Positions 44,632-57,002 of a DNA stretch of 64,000 bases are shown here, piece by piece (positions within the stretch are counted from its first letter, which is position 1; every line of letters starts with the position of its first letter). The DNA comes from Siphonodentalium dalli (lineage: Eukaryota > Mollusca > Scaphopoda > Gadilida > Siphonodentaliidae): NCBI GenBank assembly GCA_032622095.1, contig CP136061.1, forward strand, positions 82,000,324 to 82,064,323, in the 5' to 3' direction. Under the pieces are notes generated by a model. That model was not told the origin of the DNA, did not search any database, and was given only the letters and a program-made list of their open reading frames with translations. Both the position numbers and the translations under genes were made by a program.

Positions 44632-46426
44632 CAAGTTGTTTTCGAGAAAGTTGTCTTGTTCCGTGTTAACACCGAAGATAGGTGCAACGAATGCAGTAAT
44701 GAAAAGCGGGCTTGTGCCAAATATTATAAAATTTAAACAAGTTCCGCATATTCAATGCATGCAAGTTTGATTGTGGACGATTACATACAAGCTCTCTGAC
44801 TGCTGTGAAACGTACGCGATATGTTTGGATTAACTGTTCGACCATTTAAGTTCCGTCGATGTTGGGTACCTTTATACCGCTATTCGAACTTATGAGACGC
44901 TCGTAGCGAATTTCTGCATAGACATGCATGTTAGCCTGATTTGTTGCGATAAAAAGTGAGCATATTGAACTTGGATTGGGTGCCATTGTATCAACCAGAT
45001 AATCACGCATTCGGAAAAGTGACTACAGTACAGGTTTTCTGAATGGTTATTACACACCTTCCAGATTTGTAAGATAAAACGTTTTTGTTGTTATTTGCAC
45101 TTTGGCCACACTTACAAGCAGGCTGTTACACCGAGTTTCGTAGTAAATGACGAGTTACGTGATAGCTCGCGTGTTATATAGTAAAAATCGCCGAGTTTTG
45201 TGCTAGCTCACGAGTTCTGAAGTATAATCAACGCGTTATGTTGTAATTTGAGGTCATGAGTTCTGGAGTAGAACATCAACGAATTGTGCGGTAAAAACAA
45301 GCTAACAAGTCAGCGAGTCTTTTATACCAATTTCCACCCGTTATTATTGCTAATTATTAGTTCATTTCTAAGTCTTCTGCGGTTAACTGCACCTATTCCA
45401 TGACAATCCCCGTTTCAAGCTACCACCGTGTACCACTATTCAAACGTATATTCTGAGCTGATAATAACCGCTCTTTATTTGTATTAATATAATGTATTAG
45501 TCTCAATTTAATTCAAAGGCGTCGATTCCATGGAAATCCCACGGTCAAATAACCCATGTGAAAAAATTTTCCTACATATCCTCTAAGCTGATAAGAAGCG
45601 CTATTTATTGCTAATAATTTAGTGTACCTTTAAATCGTCTGAGGTAAACGGCACCTCTCCTAAGCCATCTGAGGTCAACGGCACCTATACAATGATATTC
45701 CACATGCCATGTTACCTATGTATACACATTCCCCCACATATTCTGATAATAAACGCACTTTATTGATTATCTATGTAAGTGCTCATTTAAGACTCTGGTG
45801 TCAACGGAATTTATTCCATGACACTCCTCGTGTCAATGTATCCCTGTGTAACAATTGTCAAGTACCGAATCCGTCGAGAAATGGCGGATCAGAGTGTCGA
45901 ATGACCAACATCATATTGAGCGAGCTACAGCGTCAATAACATCCGCCTCACAATATTTCATATATAAACATTGTAATATTATATAACACTGTATAAACTC
46001 CATACTGGTCTTCAAAAAGAAAACTAAAAAATGTCACTACAATTCTCGATTTTTCACTCCATAACTGGTTAGCTTGTTTTTACCACACAACTCGTTGAAT
46101 ATTCTTAAATACGGTGTCACAATAATCGCTTGTACCAAATTTCACAAAGAAATGCCTAACAGATTTTGAGAAAATACATTTTGAAATACAAGGACATTTT
46201 GGCAAAACGTGAGCCTGAGTCTGACCCTTAAGTTTAGAAGGTCGTGTTAATTTGGTAACGTTATACAGGTTTATGACGTAGCACATACACATATGCCACC
46301 ACTTGATTGAGGAGTCATACGTATATATATAATACCAATATTCAGATCATAAGGCCAGACCCGAATATCAGACTCGGTTCCCACAGGGAACCTCGCGTGT
46401 TACTCCCCAGCCCATCCATGACTATC
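44632..46426 (+). repeat. Segmental duplication, copy 1 (~1.8 kb)
   Basis: Begins CAAGTTGTTTTCGAGAAAGT and ends near CCATGACTATC. It matches 47358-49159 in the same orientation at about 97%. It contains no recognised gene. The part 45340-45870 is composed of the degenerate ~125-130-bp repeat. Confidence 0.9.
45340..45880 (+). repeat. Degenerate ~125-130-bp tandem repeat
   Basis: About four diverged units share, in order, TCTGAGGTCAACGGCACCTA, TCCATGACA, CCCCGTGTCAA, TGTGTAACAATT, TACATATTCTGA, GCTGATAATAA and CGCTCTTTATT. The same order occurs in the transposon's intron 1 (41325-41740). Confidence 0.7.
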
Positions 46427-47357
46427 ACACAATGACGTCGGCTCCCATATATGATCATATGAAATAACCATAACAGCGGAAACAATCATTACTCATTAGT
46501 ATTCACACAAATAGTATATAAGTAAATACAATTCCCCAAGATATCATGTTTGTCCGGTAGGGCCCGGCGAAATCGGCCTTTTTGGTTCGACTCGAATCGG
46601 CCGAATGATATCGAATCGAATCGAATCTTCGAATCGAATCATAGAAAACCTGACTTCAATTACTGGGACAAATTTATAGTGAATAAACATCGATTTTATG
46701 AATAAACGTTACAAAATATTCGTTAACTAATTGATTTGTTTTCACCATGTGCGATTATCTCCCTGGAAAAAAATATTCACTGGGGTTTTGGAAAGCGTAC
46801 GAGACTCAACAAGTCATCTCTGCATTTACTCGCAAAAGCTGCGAACTTAGCAGTTAGCACATGTAATCGTGTATATACTTGGCATTTAAGCGACCAAACT
46901 ATTCACTCTTAATTGCATTGGCTTTTGCAGTTTGTACCAGTGACGGAAATAGTAAGTTTGAGTTGTTGCGGGCCCAGATTAACGCTTCCGCGTTATAGTT
47001 GGAGAGACTGTGCCTTTGGTCCGTTACTCTCTCACTGGAACAATTCGTCGCTTGAATACCGAGTATATCGGGACTATATCCTTCGCAGTTGTAGCGAGTC
47101 AAGGCAATGACGACTGGTTCGATTTCCAAAACTCCAGTGGAGAGTCATCCCTTTTTAATATAACCGAACACGCGAGTATGCCTCCATTTCCTTGGTTAGC
47201 CATACATATAATGAATTGTCACCAGGGTCCAGTACATTGTCCCTCTCGTGGGCAACTTCAACGTCATCAAACATAGCGTCAACTAAACTCTGGGTTGGTG
47301 GAGTTACCGGTTTATTAACTGCATTGCCCGTACTAGTAGACTGCTCTGTTTCATAGA
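46427..47357. other. Spacer between duplicated blocks
   Basis: Contains a short GAATC-rich simple repeat (46588-46640) and open frames on both strands at 46899-47276 with no family resemblance. The stretch 46925-46931 TTTTGCAG could be a splice acceptor, but no gene model is supported. Confidence 0.4.
46588..46640. repeat. Imperfect (GAATC)n tract
   Basis: Runs of CGAATCGAATCGAATC with interruptions. Confidence 0.75.
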
Positions 47358-49159
47358 CAAGTTGTTTTCGAGAAAGTTGTCTTGTTCCATGTTAACACCG
47401 ATGATAGGTGCAACGAATGAAGTAACGAAAAGCGGGCCTGTGCCAAATATTATAAAATTTAAACAAATTCCGCACATTCAATGCATGCAAGTTTGATTGT
47501 GGACGAATACATACAAGCTCTCTGACTGCTGTGAAACGTACGCGATATGTTTGGATTAACTGTTCGACCATTTAAGTTCCGTCGATGTTGGGTACCTTTA
47601 TACCGCTATTCGAACTTATGAGACGCTCGTAGCGAATTTCTGCATAGACATGCATGTTAGCCTGATTTGTTGCGATAAAAAGTGAGCATATTGAACTTGG
47701 ATTGGGTGCCATTGTATCAACCAGATATTCACGCATTCGGAAAAGTGACTACAGTACAGGTTTTCTGAATGGTTATTACACACCTTCCAGATTTGTAAGA
47801 TAAAACGTTTTTGTTGTTATTTGTACTTTGGCCACACTTACAAGCAGGCTGTTACACCGAGTTTCGTAGTAAATGACGAGTTACGTGATAGCTCGCGTGT
47901 TATCTAGTAAAAATCGCCGAGTTTTGTGCTAGCTCACGAGTTCTGAAGTATAATCAACGCGTTATGTTGTAATTTGAGGTCATGAGTTCTGGAGTAGAAC
48001 ATCAACGAATTGTGCGGTAAAAACAAGCTAACAAGTCAGCGAGTCTTTTATACCAATTTCCACCCGTTATTATTGCTAATTATTAGTTCCTTTCTAAGTC
48101 TTCTGCGGTTAACTGCACCTATTCCATGACAATCCCCGTGTCAAGCTACCAGCGTGTACCACTATTCAAACGTATATTCTGAGCTGATAATAACCGCTCT
48201 TTATTTGTATTAATATAATGTATTAGTCTCAATTTAATTCAAAGGCGTCGATTGCATGGAAATCCCACGGTCAAATGATCCATGTGAACAAATTTTCCTA
48301 CATATCCTCCAAGCTGATAAGAAGCGCTATTTATTGCTAATAATTTAGTGTACCTTTAAATCGTCTGAGGTCAACGACATCTCTCCTAAGTCATCTGAGG
48401 TCAACGGCACCTATACAATGATATTCCATGCACATGCCATGTTACCTATGTATACACATTCCCCCCATATTCTGATAATAAACGCACTTTATTGATTATC
48501 TATGTAAGTGCTCATTTAAGACTCTGGTGTCAACGGAATTTATTCCATGACACTCCTCGGGTCAATGTATCTCTGTGTAACAACTGTCAAGTACCGGATC
48601 CGTCGAGAAACGGCGGATTAGAGTGTCGAATGACCAACATCATATTGAGCGAGCTACAGCGTCAATAACATCCGCCTCACAATCTTTCATATATAAACAT
48701 TGTATTACTATATAACACTGTATAAAGTCCATACTGGTCTTCAAAAAGAAAACTAAAAAATGTCACTACAATTCTCGACGATTTTTCACTCCATAACTGG
48801 TTAGCTTGTGCTTACCACACAGCTCGTTGAATATTCTTAAATACGGTGTCACAGTAATCGCTTGTGCCAAATTTCACAAAGAAATGCCTAACAGATTTTG
48901 AGAAAATACATTTTGAAATACCAGGAAATTTTGGCAAAACGTGAGCCTGAGTCTTACCCTTAAGTTTAGAAGATCGTGTTAATTTGGTAACGTTATACAG
49001 GTTTATGACGTAGCACATACACATATGCCACCACTTGATTGAGGAGTCATACGTATATATATAATACCAATATTCAGATCATAAGGCCAGACCGGAATAT
49101 CAGACTCGGTTCCCACATGGGAACCTCGCGTGTTACTCCCCAGCCCAGCCATGACTATC
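47358..49159 (+). repeat. Segmental duplication, copy 2 (~1.8 kb)
   Basis: Direct repeat of 44632-46426 with scattered substitutions and small indels. Similarity breaks abruptly at CATGACTATC, after which the two loci differ. The degenerate ~125-130-bp repeat occupies 48050-48590. Confidence 0.9.
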
Positions 49160-50429
49160 CTCGGTTCGACTGTTTCGGGCCGTCATAATCGACAGTCCCA
49201 TACCGTCTCGTCAGTTTGACGGTTTTTTACCGTTATTTTATGTGCCCATGAAAATTGTCTAAATTAAATATTTTCGTGATTCAAAGTCATGCCGTCAAAA
49301 TTCAATAGTATATTTATCGGTGACCATATTATATACGGCAATGAATCCATACAGTATGACTGAATCTTACTCTGCTGATATTTAATATGCATTATTAATC
49401 CGGCATTCATTCTGTGTTATGCGGTCGGTACGTATATTGATGAGTACGTTATTCTCATTACGGGTTTAAGTTCACGCTTTAGCACTCAGATAATTTTTCC
49501 CCCATTTTACTTTGGCGTTGCATATTTGATCCAAACTATTGTTTTTTTGGGGGGGAAACTGTTACCTGTTCGATTGTGGACAGTTGCTAAGACAGTCTTA
49601 TTTCGGTTCCTTTGATAACTTGACAAGTTTCAATTCTGCAAAAACCCGCTTAATCATTGACAATTTCCACTAAATTAGAGAGATTCATGCCAATCGACTC
49701 ATAGCGTGATCCGGGGTCTGACTTCATTCGACTCAGTGATGATGTTGAAATTGACAGTGTTGTGACTTAGTATAAAAACACTGGCACATTTACTGACACG
49801 AGAGGATACAGGTACAATTAACACGAGCTTCGATGTCAACCAATAGTGGCAATAATAACAACGACTCAACGAGCAGCTATTACTATTAGAATGTTGACAA
49901 TCCAGTTGACAGTGTTCTGAATCTGATTGTTTCAAAGCACATGCATGTACATTTACAAGAGAGAATATACATGTCCATGTACTGTACGCACCAGTGTAAT
50001 TCACAAGAGCTTCAGTGTCAACAACAACACCGTAAACAAAGAACTGCCGCCGCGCAGTGACGGATGATCACATATCTACAATTCCAACTTTACAATTACA
50101 TGGACCAATTCATCCTGTGTTCATCAATGTTCATTGACACGTGTGGATATGAGACATTGTCATCATTCGCCATGTTATCGTCAAGTGATCACGACAATTT
50201 ACCGGGAGTACACTATTGGTTGGATGTTCTTATCAAACTGTCTTTGGCTGACTCACTGATATTGATACTAAGTGTTGTGATACCAGTATACAGTTTGATG
50301 CATCATGCTTAAATTTCATGGAAAATGTGCGACTACAGGAGAACATTGTCGCCAAGTCATTGCGCACAGTTATTATGGGAACTGCTGTTGTCTTGAAGGT
50401 TCCAATCACAACTAGCTGGTATTGATATA
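49160..50429. other. Intergenic with dispersed repeat block
   Basis: No gene is supported. 50206-50275 is the partner of the 29803-29872 block. The frame around it reads WLDVLIKLSLADSL, which has no known family. Confidence 0.4.
50206..50275 (+). repeat. Dispersed repeat block shared with 29.8 kb
   Basis: GGAGTACACTATTGGTTGGA and following bases through CTGATATTGATACTA match 29803-29872. Confidence 0.55.
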
Positions 50430-50892
50430 CAGTATCAGTCAAAAGAAGTGGTATATTAAACGCGCTATTTTCGCGCCCAATATCGCAATAATATTGCAAG
50501 TGGAAACGCTTATAAGCATGTCGCATGTGATATTATTGCCACATCCTGCGCTCAAAATTGTGACATCTAAATCAAATTATTGCTTCTTCTATATTGTTTG
50601 TTGTATAAATAGAGACAATGTTTTAGATATGTATATAATTATAGTTGTAAATGCTATATGTACACTATATGTACACTATATGCACAGTATTTATCTAATA
50701 TAAATATAACACTATCCGGGTCTATATGAAATTTAGCGCGCTTAGTATCGCAATATTTTGTATTCAATATTGCAATAATATGCGCGACAGATTTTTGGTA
50801 TTGTGCTATAATCATGCCTTTTTCTAAATTAAGCATGCTCAATATCACAATAAATGTGCGCCTATAAATACCACTTCTTCTGACTGGTACTG
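50430..50892. mobile_element. Tc1/mariner-like MITE
   Basis: 463 bp between TA dinucleotides (50428-50429 and 50893-50894). The ends CAGTATCAGTCAAAAGAAGT and the inverse of ACTTCTTCTGACTGGTACTG form ~26-bp inverted repeats with two mismatches. CAGT termini and a TA target fit the Tc1/mariner superfamily. Inside, ATATCGCAATAATATTGC-type words recur near both ends. No transposase. Confidence 0.8.
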
Positions 50893-50894
50893 TA

Positions 50895-52190
50895 TTGTCA
50901 TGATGTACGGATTCACCTGTTAAAACAAAAACTGTGTTTATAAGTGACTGGCCAATGTCAAGCCTTACATGTTACCTTCAAGTATGCCATTAAGATATTT
51001 AACTTTTACATGTACATAAATTTGAGGTTTCACTGTGAAACATGGAGCTTTGTTGTTCTTTTTATGGCTTAAAAGGGCATGCTGATTCATGTTTTAGAAT
51101 GGTCGAAATTGGTATTAATCATAACTGAATAGTGGTGTGTTGGCTTACTAGTATCTTTTTTCAATTACAGCCATATTTATACACTAGTTAGTGAAAGGCG
51201 AACACATTATGCGTGCGCAGCCTTTTCCGGATTAAATTCTATGGGGCAGATAACAAGCTTTATCCTCTGCAAACTGCAAAGTTTCATAAGTATTGTCTAT
51301 AACTTTATGTATTGAGGATTTACATTTCATCAAAACTATGATCGTAACATAAGAACTAAGATGTATTTTTCAGTTACGAATAATACTAGTTTCGAATATT
51401 CAAAAACATATGAATCGCAGTGCCTACCGGGAAATCATATTGTCACCATAGGAACCTGGCTAATTCTATGGTAAATTAGCAAATTAAGAGCAAAAAATTG
51501 GTGTTGACCCATGAAAAATACCATTGGTCTGACCTTTATTAGTTACGGTCTTGATATTAATTAAACGGTGCTGAACCGTAAAAAATACAACGGTCTGACA
51601 GTTACTGGTTACGGTCTGCCAGTTACTTAAATGGTTTTGTACCGTGAAACATGCTACGGCCTGACTGTATATTTAACGGTCAAATGTTGGCAGCGATGTA
51701 TTTTTTCTAACAGTATATACCATTTACATCACAGGTATATATGTTGCTCAGCTAATCAGGGTGTGGGCTGGATCTATAGATTTATCAAAATAATATATGT
51801 TTGTTCATTATGGAGTAAAACAATAGAAAGAAATGGATTGAATCTAGATCTAGTATAATATGCTACTAATATATTTATTGATGTTTGCCAACGCGTGCAG
51901 GGCCGGTACAGAGTTAACGAAGTTGGTCATTTGTTTGGTCATTCAAACTGGGTCACTACTGCGCCGTCTGAACGATGTTCAATGCAATCGTAACGATAAG
52001 CTCGTGTGAGCTTATTCACACGACTGATTTTGCATTGGTTCAACTCGCTTGACACGGCGGTTAAGCTTCACTCTACTCATGAAGTTCCGTGTTGTATCCC
52101 CCACCCAACCCCTGATTGGGAGATGCTTGAAATAATTGTAACACTTTAATATTCGTCATTTCATAATATCTTCTCAATCTCATTATATAT
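50895..52190. other. Intergenic; repeat with ACGGTCTGAC words
   Basis: 51510-51690 holds about three diverged copies of a ~70-bp unit with ACCGTRAAAMATRC, ACGGTCTGAC, GTTACGGTCTG and TTAAAYGGT. The rest is featureless. No gene. Confidence 0.5.
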
Positions 52191-52200
52191 TTTGAAGACC

Positions 52201-52234
<34 letters not shown>

Positions 52235-52235
52235 C
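52201..52235. repeat. (CTGT)n microsatellite
   Basis: About eight tetranucleotides with one TTTG interruption, immediately upstream of the GC-rich tandem repeat. Confidence 0.9.
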
Positions 52236-52239
52236 TTAA

Positions 52240-52800
52240 TACAAATATACGATTCTAGACCGATCGGGACGAAACTTGGTACGCGTGTGTAGTTTAACCA
52301 GGCGGTGGTCGTTGTCGTATTGGCGAGCCCGTGCGACGCCCGTGCAGCGCATGCGCAGACGAGATCTCGGAAACGGGTGGAGCTATCGACTTGAAATTTG
52401 GTATGTGAATGTATCTTGCCCCGAGTACGAATTTTATCGGATCGCCGAGCCCGTGCGACGCCAGCTTCGCGCATGAGCAGACGAGATCTCGGAAACGGGT
52501 GGAGCTATCGACTTGAAATTTGCTATGTGAATGTATCTTGCCCCGGATACGAATTTTATCGGGTCGCCGAGCCCGTGCGACGCAGCTTCGCGCATGCGCA
52601 GACGAGATCTCGGAAACGGGTGGAGCTATCGACTTGAAATTTGCTATGTGAATATATCTTGCCCCGGATACGAATTTGATCTGGTCGGCGAACCCGTACG
52701 ACGCCAGCTTCGCGCATGCGCAGACCAGATATCGGAAACGGGTGGAGCTATCGACTTGGAAATTTGGTTTTTGAATAGCCCGGACAACGTCGGGCTCATC
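52240..52800 (+). repeat. GC-rich ~122-bp tandem repeat, 4 units
   Basis: The marker CGAGATCTCGGAAACGGGTG starts at 52360, 52482, 52603 and 52725 (the last with small changes), giving periods of 122, 121 and 122. Each unit contains GGAGCTATCGACTTG, AATGTATCTTGCCCCG and GAGCCCGTGCGACGC. GC content is far above the surroundings, and long frames are open through it on the plus strand, giving RRDLGNGWSYRLEIWYVNVS-type periodic peptides. Whether any is translated is unknown. Confidence 0.9.
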
Positions 52801-53259
52801 GGCTAGTTGTTATATATAACTGATCTTCTGCGAACGATATTTATCGCTACACTTCCGGTTTGTCCATTACAGTTTACATATAACATGATGCATTAGTTGT
52901 AGTTATTCCATAAATACTTTATGTTCGGTCGAGCTTCAAGCGAGTTAGAACATATTAGAGGTTTCGTAGTATAGAGAAGAGTGTGAGGTGTTATATCAAT
53001 AGTTTGGATGAGTCTCATATGCAGTACGGCAGAGAGATGCAGGGCATAAATGACAAGCTAGACCTTTGAATTATACAATGATTTTGTGTTCTGACCTACA
53101 ATTGTTGCATCCGAGCAAACATTTGGATTTGTATGAATATTTACTTTTATAGAAATATTAACGTAGACATTGATATTGAGACTATTTGTGACTATACGAA
53201 TCCCATTATGTGCATGAAAGATGGTAGGCATATATGTGGTTCAAGAAGGAGCCATTGTC

Positions 53260-53505
53260 TTTGTTGTGGAAGTTTTATTTGAATCTTTTGTTTCGAATTA
53301 TGTTTTTTTTACTTTGTTACCTTCGTGCGATAGTTCATTAGAACCATATAATAGTATATTTTGGCGATGATGTTACATAATATCAGGTACTTCATTAATA
53401 AATAAGACTCTCTGGGAACTGTATATTTGGCATTCAATTAGAAAATGTTCTGCGTCCTCTACTTCAAAACATGTACACATGGGTTCATAAAGCCAATAAA
53501 TTGTA
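53260..53505 (-). pseudogene. LINE C-terminal fragment
   Basis: On the minus strand the frame starting near 53561 contains MCTCFEVEDAEHFLIECQIY at about 53478-53419. This is the C-x-C...E-x-x-HF...C motif found at the C-terminus of many LINE RTs (compare CPCNLDIEDANHYFHVCP in the 19-kb LINE). A shifted frame then gives NILLYGSNELSHEGN, typical of the last residues. The rest of the LINE is missing; the neighbouring element at 53517 may have separated it. Confidence 0.6.
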
Positions 53506-53516
53506 TAGTGCACATA

Positions 53517-54823
53517 CACTCTAAGAAATAAGGGTTCTTTGTGGTTCTTTGGATAACTCAAGGGTTCTCTGAAGAACCCATAGGTTCCTCGGTGTCAGAA
53601 AAGGTTCTCTGTATTCGATAGGGTTCGTCGGTGTGTAATTAGGGTTCTTTAGGAGGCTGAAGGGTTCATGACCAAACAATAATGCAGTTGTTACATGTGC
53701 CATGGAGCCGAATTGAGTGATTAACATGAATAAAACATCAACCAGAGAGAAAGGAGGAGTATGTGTTTGTTCGCAGGGTTGGGGAATAGTAATGTATCAT
53801 AGTAATGCATTGCAATGCATTACATGTTCTCAAGTAATGCAAAGTGGTGTGTACTGTACACTTTTCCGCATTATATAATGCAGACTTTTACGCGTAGCCT
53901 AAAGCAAATAATGTAGGCCTACTACTAACCAAAAATGGTGAGTAATCTACTATATATTTTTAGACGTCCGTGTGTGTGTGTCTTTTATAGACTCGAAAAC
54001 TTGATATCTAAGGGTAAAAACCACAGGCAGTGCACTCGGACCATTAAAGTTTACGGAATGTCGCGATATACGCAAGAGCGAAAACATACTATATTATCAT
54101 CGTACGCTATTCCATCTGGAGTTCTTATAAAGGTTCTCTAAAGAACCATGTTGGGATAGATTATGGTTCCCTTGAGAACCCTGTTCTGATATATGAAAGG
54201 TTCTTTGAAGAACCCTCGTGTGATAACCGTAAAATACACACAAATATATGTTAAAGTGCAGACTAATTCACCACCTTCGTGTATTCAAGAATATGAATCA
54301 TACCAAAATTAAGCGAATTGTGTATGGAATGTGTAGGTATACGCTCCCTTGTGTATATCATTCCCCAAATGCTTCAATATTATGACAATCTATTAGTTAT
54401 TATAAAACACCTCAAGGTGTACTGGACGTCGCGATATATACGCAAGAGCGCAAACATACTATATTATCATCGTACGCTATTCCATTTTACAGGTTCTCTG
54501 AAGTTCTCTGTTGGGGTAGATTATGGTTTCCTTAAGAACCATGTTCTGACAGATGAAAGATTCTCTGAAGAATCCTCGTGTGACCCTTATGATTGTGTCC
54601 TCCGAAGTATCATATGGGGTTCTTATAAAGATTCCCTGAAGAACCATGTTCATATTATGGTTCCCTTAAGAACCATATTGGGGTTCTTCTGTTGAACCTT
54701 ATGATATGGTTCTTCGGTAGAACCTTATGATGGGGTCCTTTGAAGCACCAAATAAGGTGCTCCTATTGTGACAAGGTGAAGAACCTTTTTGGGTTCTCTG
54801 AAGGACTTCTGGTTCTAAGAGTG
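53517..54823. mobile_element. CACTA-like non-autonomous element rich in GGTTCTTTGAAGAACC
   Basis: The left end CACTCTAAGAAATAAGGGTT and the right end (inverse CACTCTTAGAACCAG) are short inverted repeats starting CACT. TA lies on both sides. Multiple copies of GGTTCTYTGAAGAACC-type palindromes fill both thirds (53530-53670 and 54120-54815). The core holds a 56-base direct repeat at 54058-54115 and 54427-54485. CACT ends suggest EnSpm/CACTA; the 2-bp target is unusual for it. Confidence 0.55.
53803..53822. repeat. Perfect 20-bp palindrome
   Basis: TAATGCATTGCAATGCATTA is its own reverse complement. It lies inside the CACTA-like element, beside further TAATGCA words (53780-53880). Confidence 0.85.
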
Positions 54824-55751
<928 letters not shown>

Positions 55752-56228
55752 ACTGACACCTACCTGAAAACGTCAGTAGTGTCACCACAATGACCGAAAT
55801 GCAAGAACCCATGCCAGGTATATATGTATAAACTGACAGCTGATCACTCTAGTGCTGTTAGTGGTGCGAATGGATTTTAGAATGAATGTATCTCTTACTG
55901 AACCCACATACCAACCACGCGATACTTATTTCATTGTCACCTGCTCGGGGATACATCGAGGATTAATATCGATCAAGGATGAGCTCTCGTTGTCAACAAG
56001 TTCCACCATATAACAGGTATACCTTCTTCACATGCCTGGGAATTATAGAGACTGTTATGTGTCACGAGACTCACGAATTTACTCAATAAATAAACGGGGT
56101 GGCTATAATACAGTAACCGCAAAACAGCTATAAGCAAATTGCATGAACCCCGAAGCGCCAAGTTTGTTAAATGTGTATCACGACCAAAACCAATGGCGAC
56201 ATTGAATCCACAATTTGTTAGGATACAT

Positions 56229-56270
56229 ACATGTATGTAATTTATGTATGTAATTTATGTATGTAATTTA
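56229..56270 (+). repeat. 13-bp tandem repeat x3
   Basis: ATGTATGTAATTT repeated three times. Confidence 0.9.
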
Positions 56271-56671
56271 TCGCGTTACAGCAATAATTGATATCGTTAA
56301 TCAGCTCCGCACATGTCTTCTCTTATACATGGTACGGACGCATATAGTGATATCGATTGTTTGTTATAAGTCATTTTCTTAATGCATGAGCTTCTGAAGC
56401 GTCATTTTGACAGCAGGTGGGGGCGAGACCATGAATGATAGAGGGAAAGTTGAATACCGTAATAAACTATAAACTAAGGAATAAACAATCGACAATCAGT
56501 AACAACAATCGAGGTATAGAGGGACATGAGCTAGTTAATCCCGAACGTTTTCGCTGGTAAGTATGGAGTCAGGACCTCATCCCTAACGCCTTAGTGCCGA
56601 CACCCATGATACCACTCTTCCCGATCAAAAGTCGAACATTTTCTTTCTCTACTGTACTGGCAATCTAATCA

Positions 56672-56812
56672 TATGGCATACTGTGCTGACACTCCATCCA
56701 CATGTCGTAATGTGCTGACATCCCAAACACACGACGGACTGTGCTGACACTCCAACCACATGGCGTAATCTGCTGACACTCCAACCACATGGCTCTCTTT
56801 TCTGACACTGGG
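56672..56812 (+). repeat. 31-bp tandem repeat, ~4.5 units
   Basis: The diverged unit contains TGTGCTGACACTCCAACCAC and ATGGCGTAA. The last units decay into TTTTCTGACACTGGGG. Confidence 0.85.
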
Positions 56813-57002
56813 GTGGGGCTAACCCCGGATCCATACTACTTTCAAATACTCAATGTATGTGCCCTAAACTGGATATTATAGATGTGCAGAAACTAGCAAT
56901 GGTAAATAAGAGGTAAGTTTGTTCACCAAAACTTGGTTGAATGAGTCGATAGCTGATTCAGATATCCACTTTTTCTGGGTACCAACCCAGAATTCGAAAC
57001 GA

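Noticed and set aside
46590-46640. GGTTCGA-type words suggesting a tRNA T-loop
   Set aside because: No acceptor or anticodon arms pair around them; the stretch is an imperfect GAATC simple repeat.
52240-52806. Protein-coding gene across the GC-rich repeat (frames of 66-133 codons on both strands)
   Set aside because: Open frames follow from the repeat composition; the unit length is not a multiple of three and no start, splice or domain evidence exists. Kept as a finding only.
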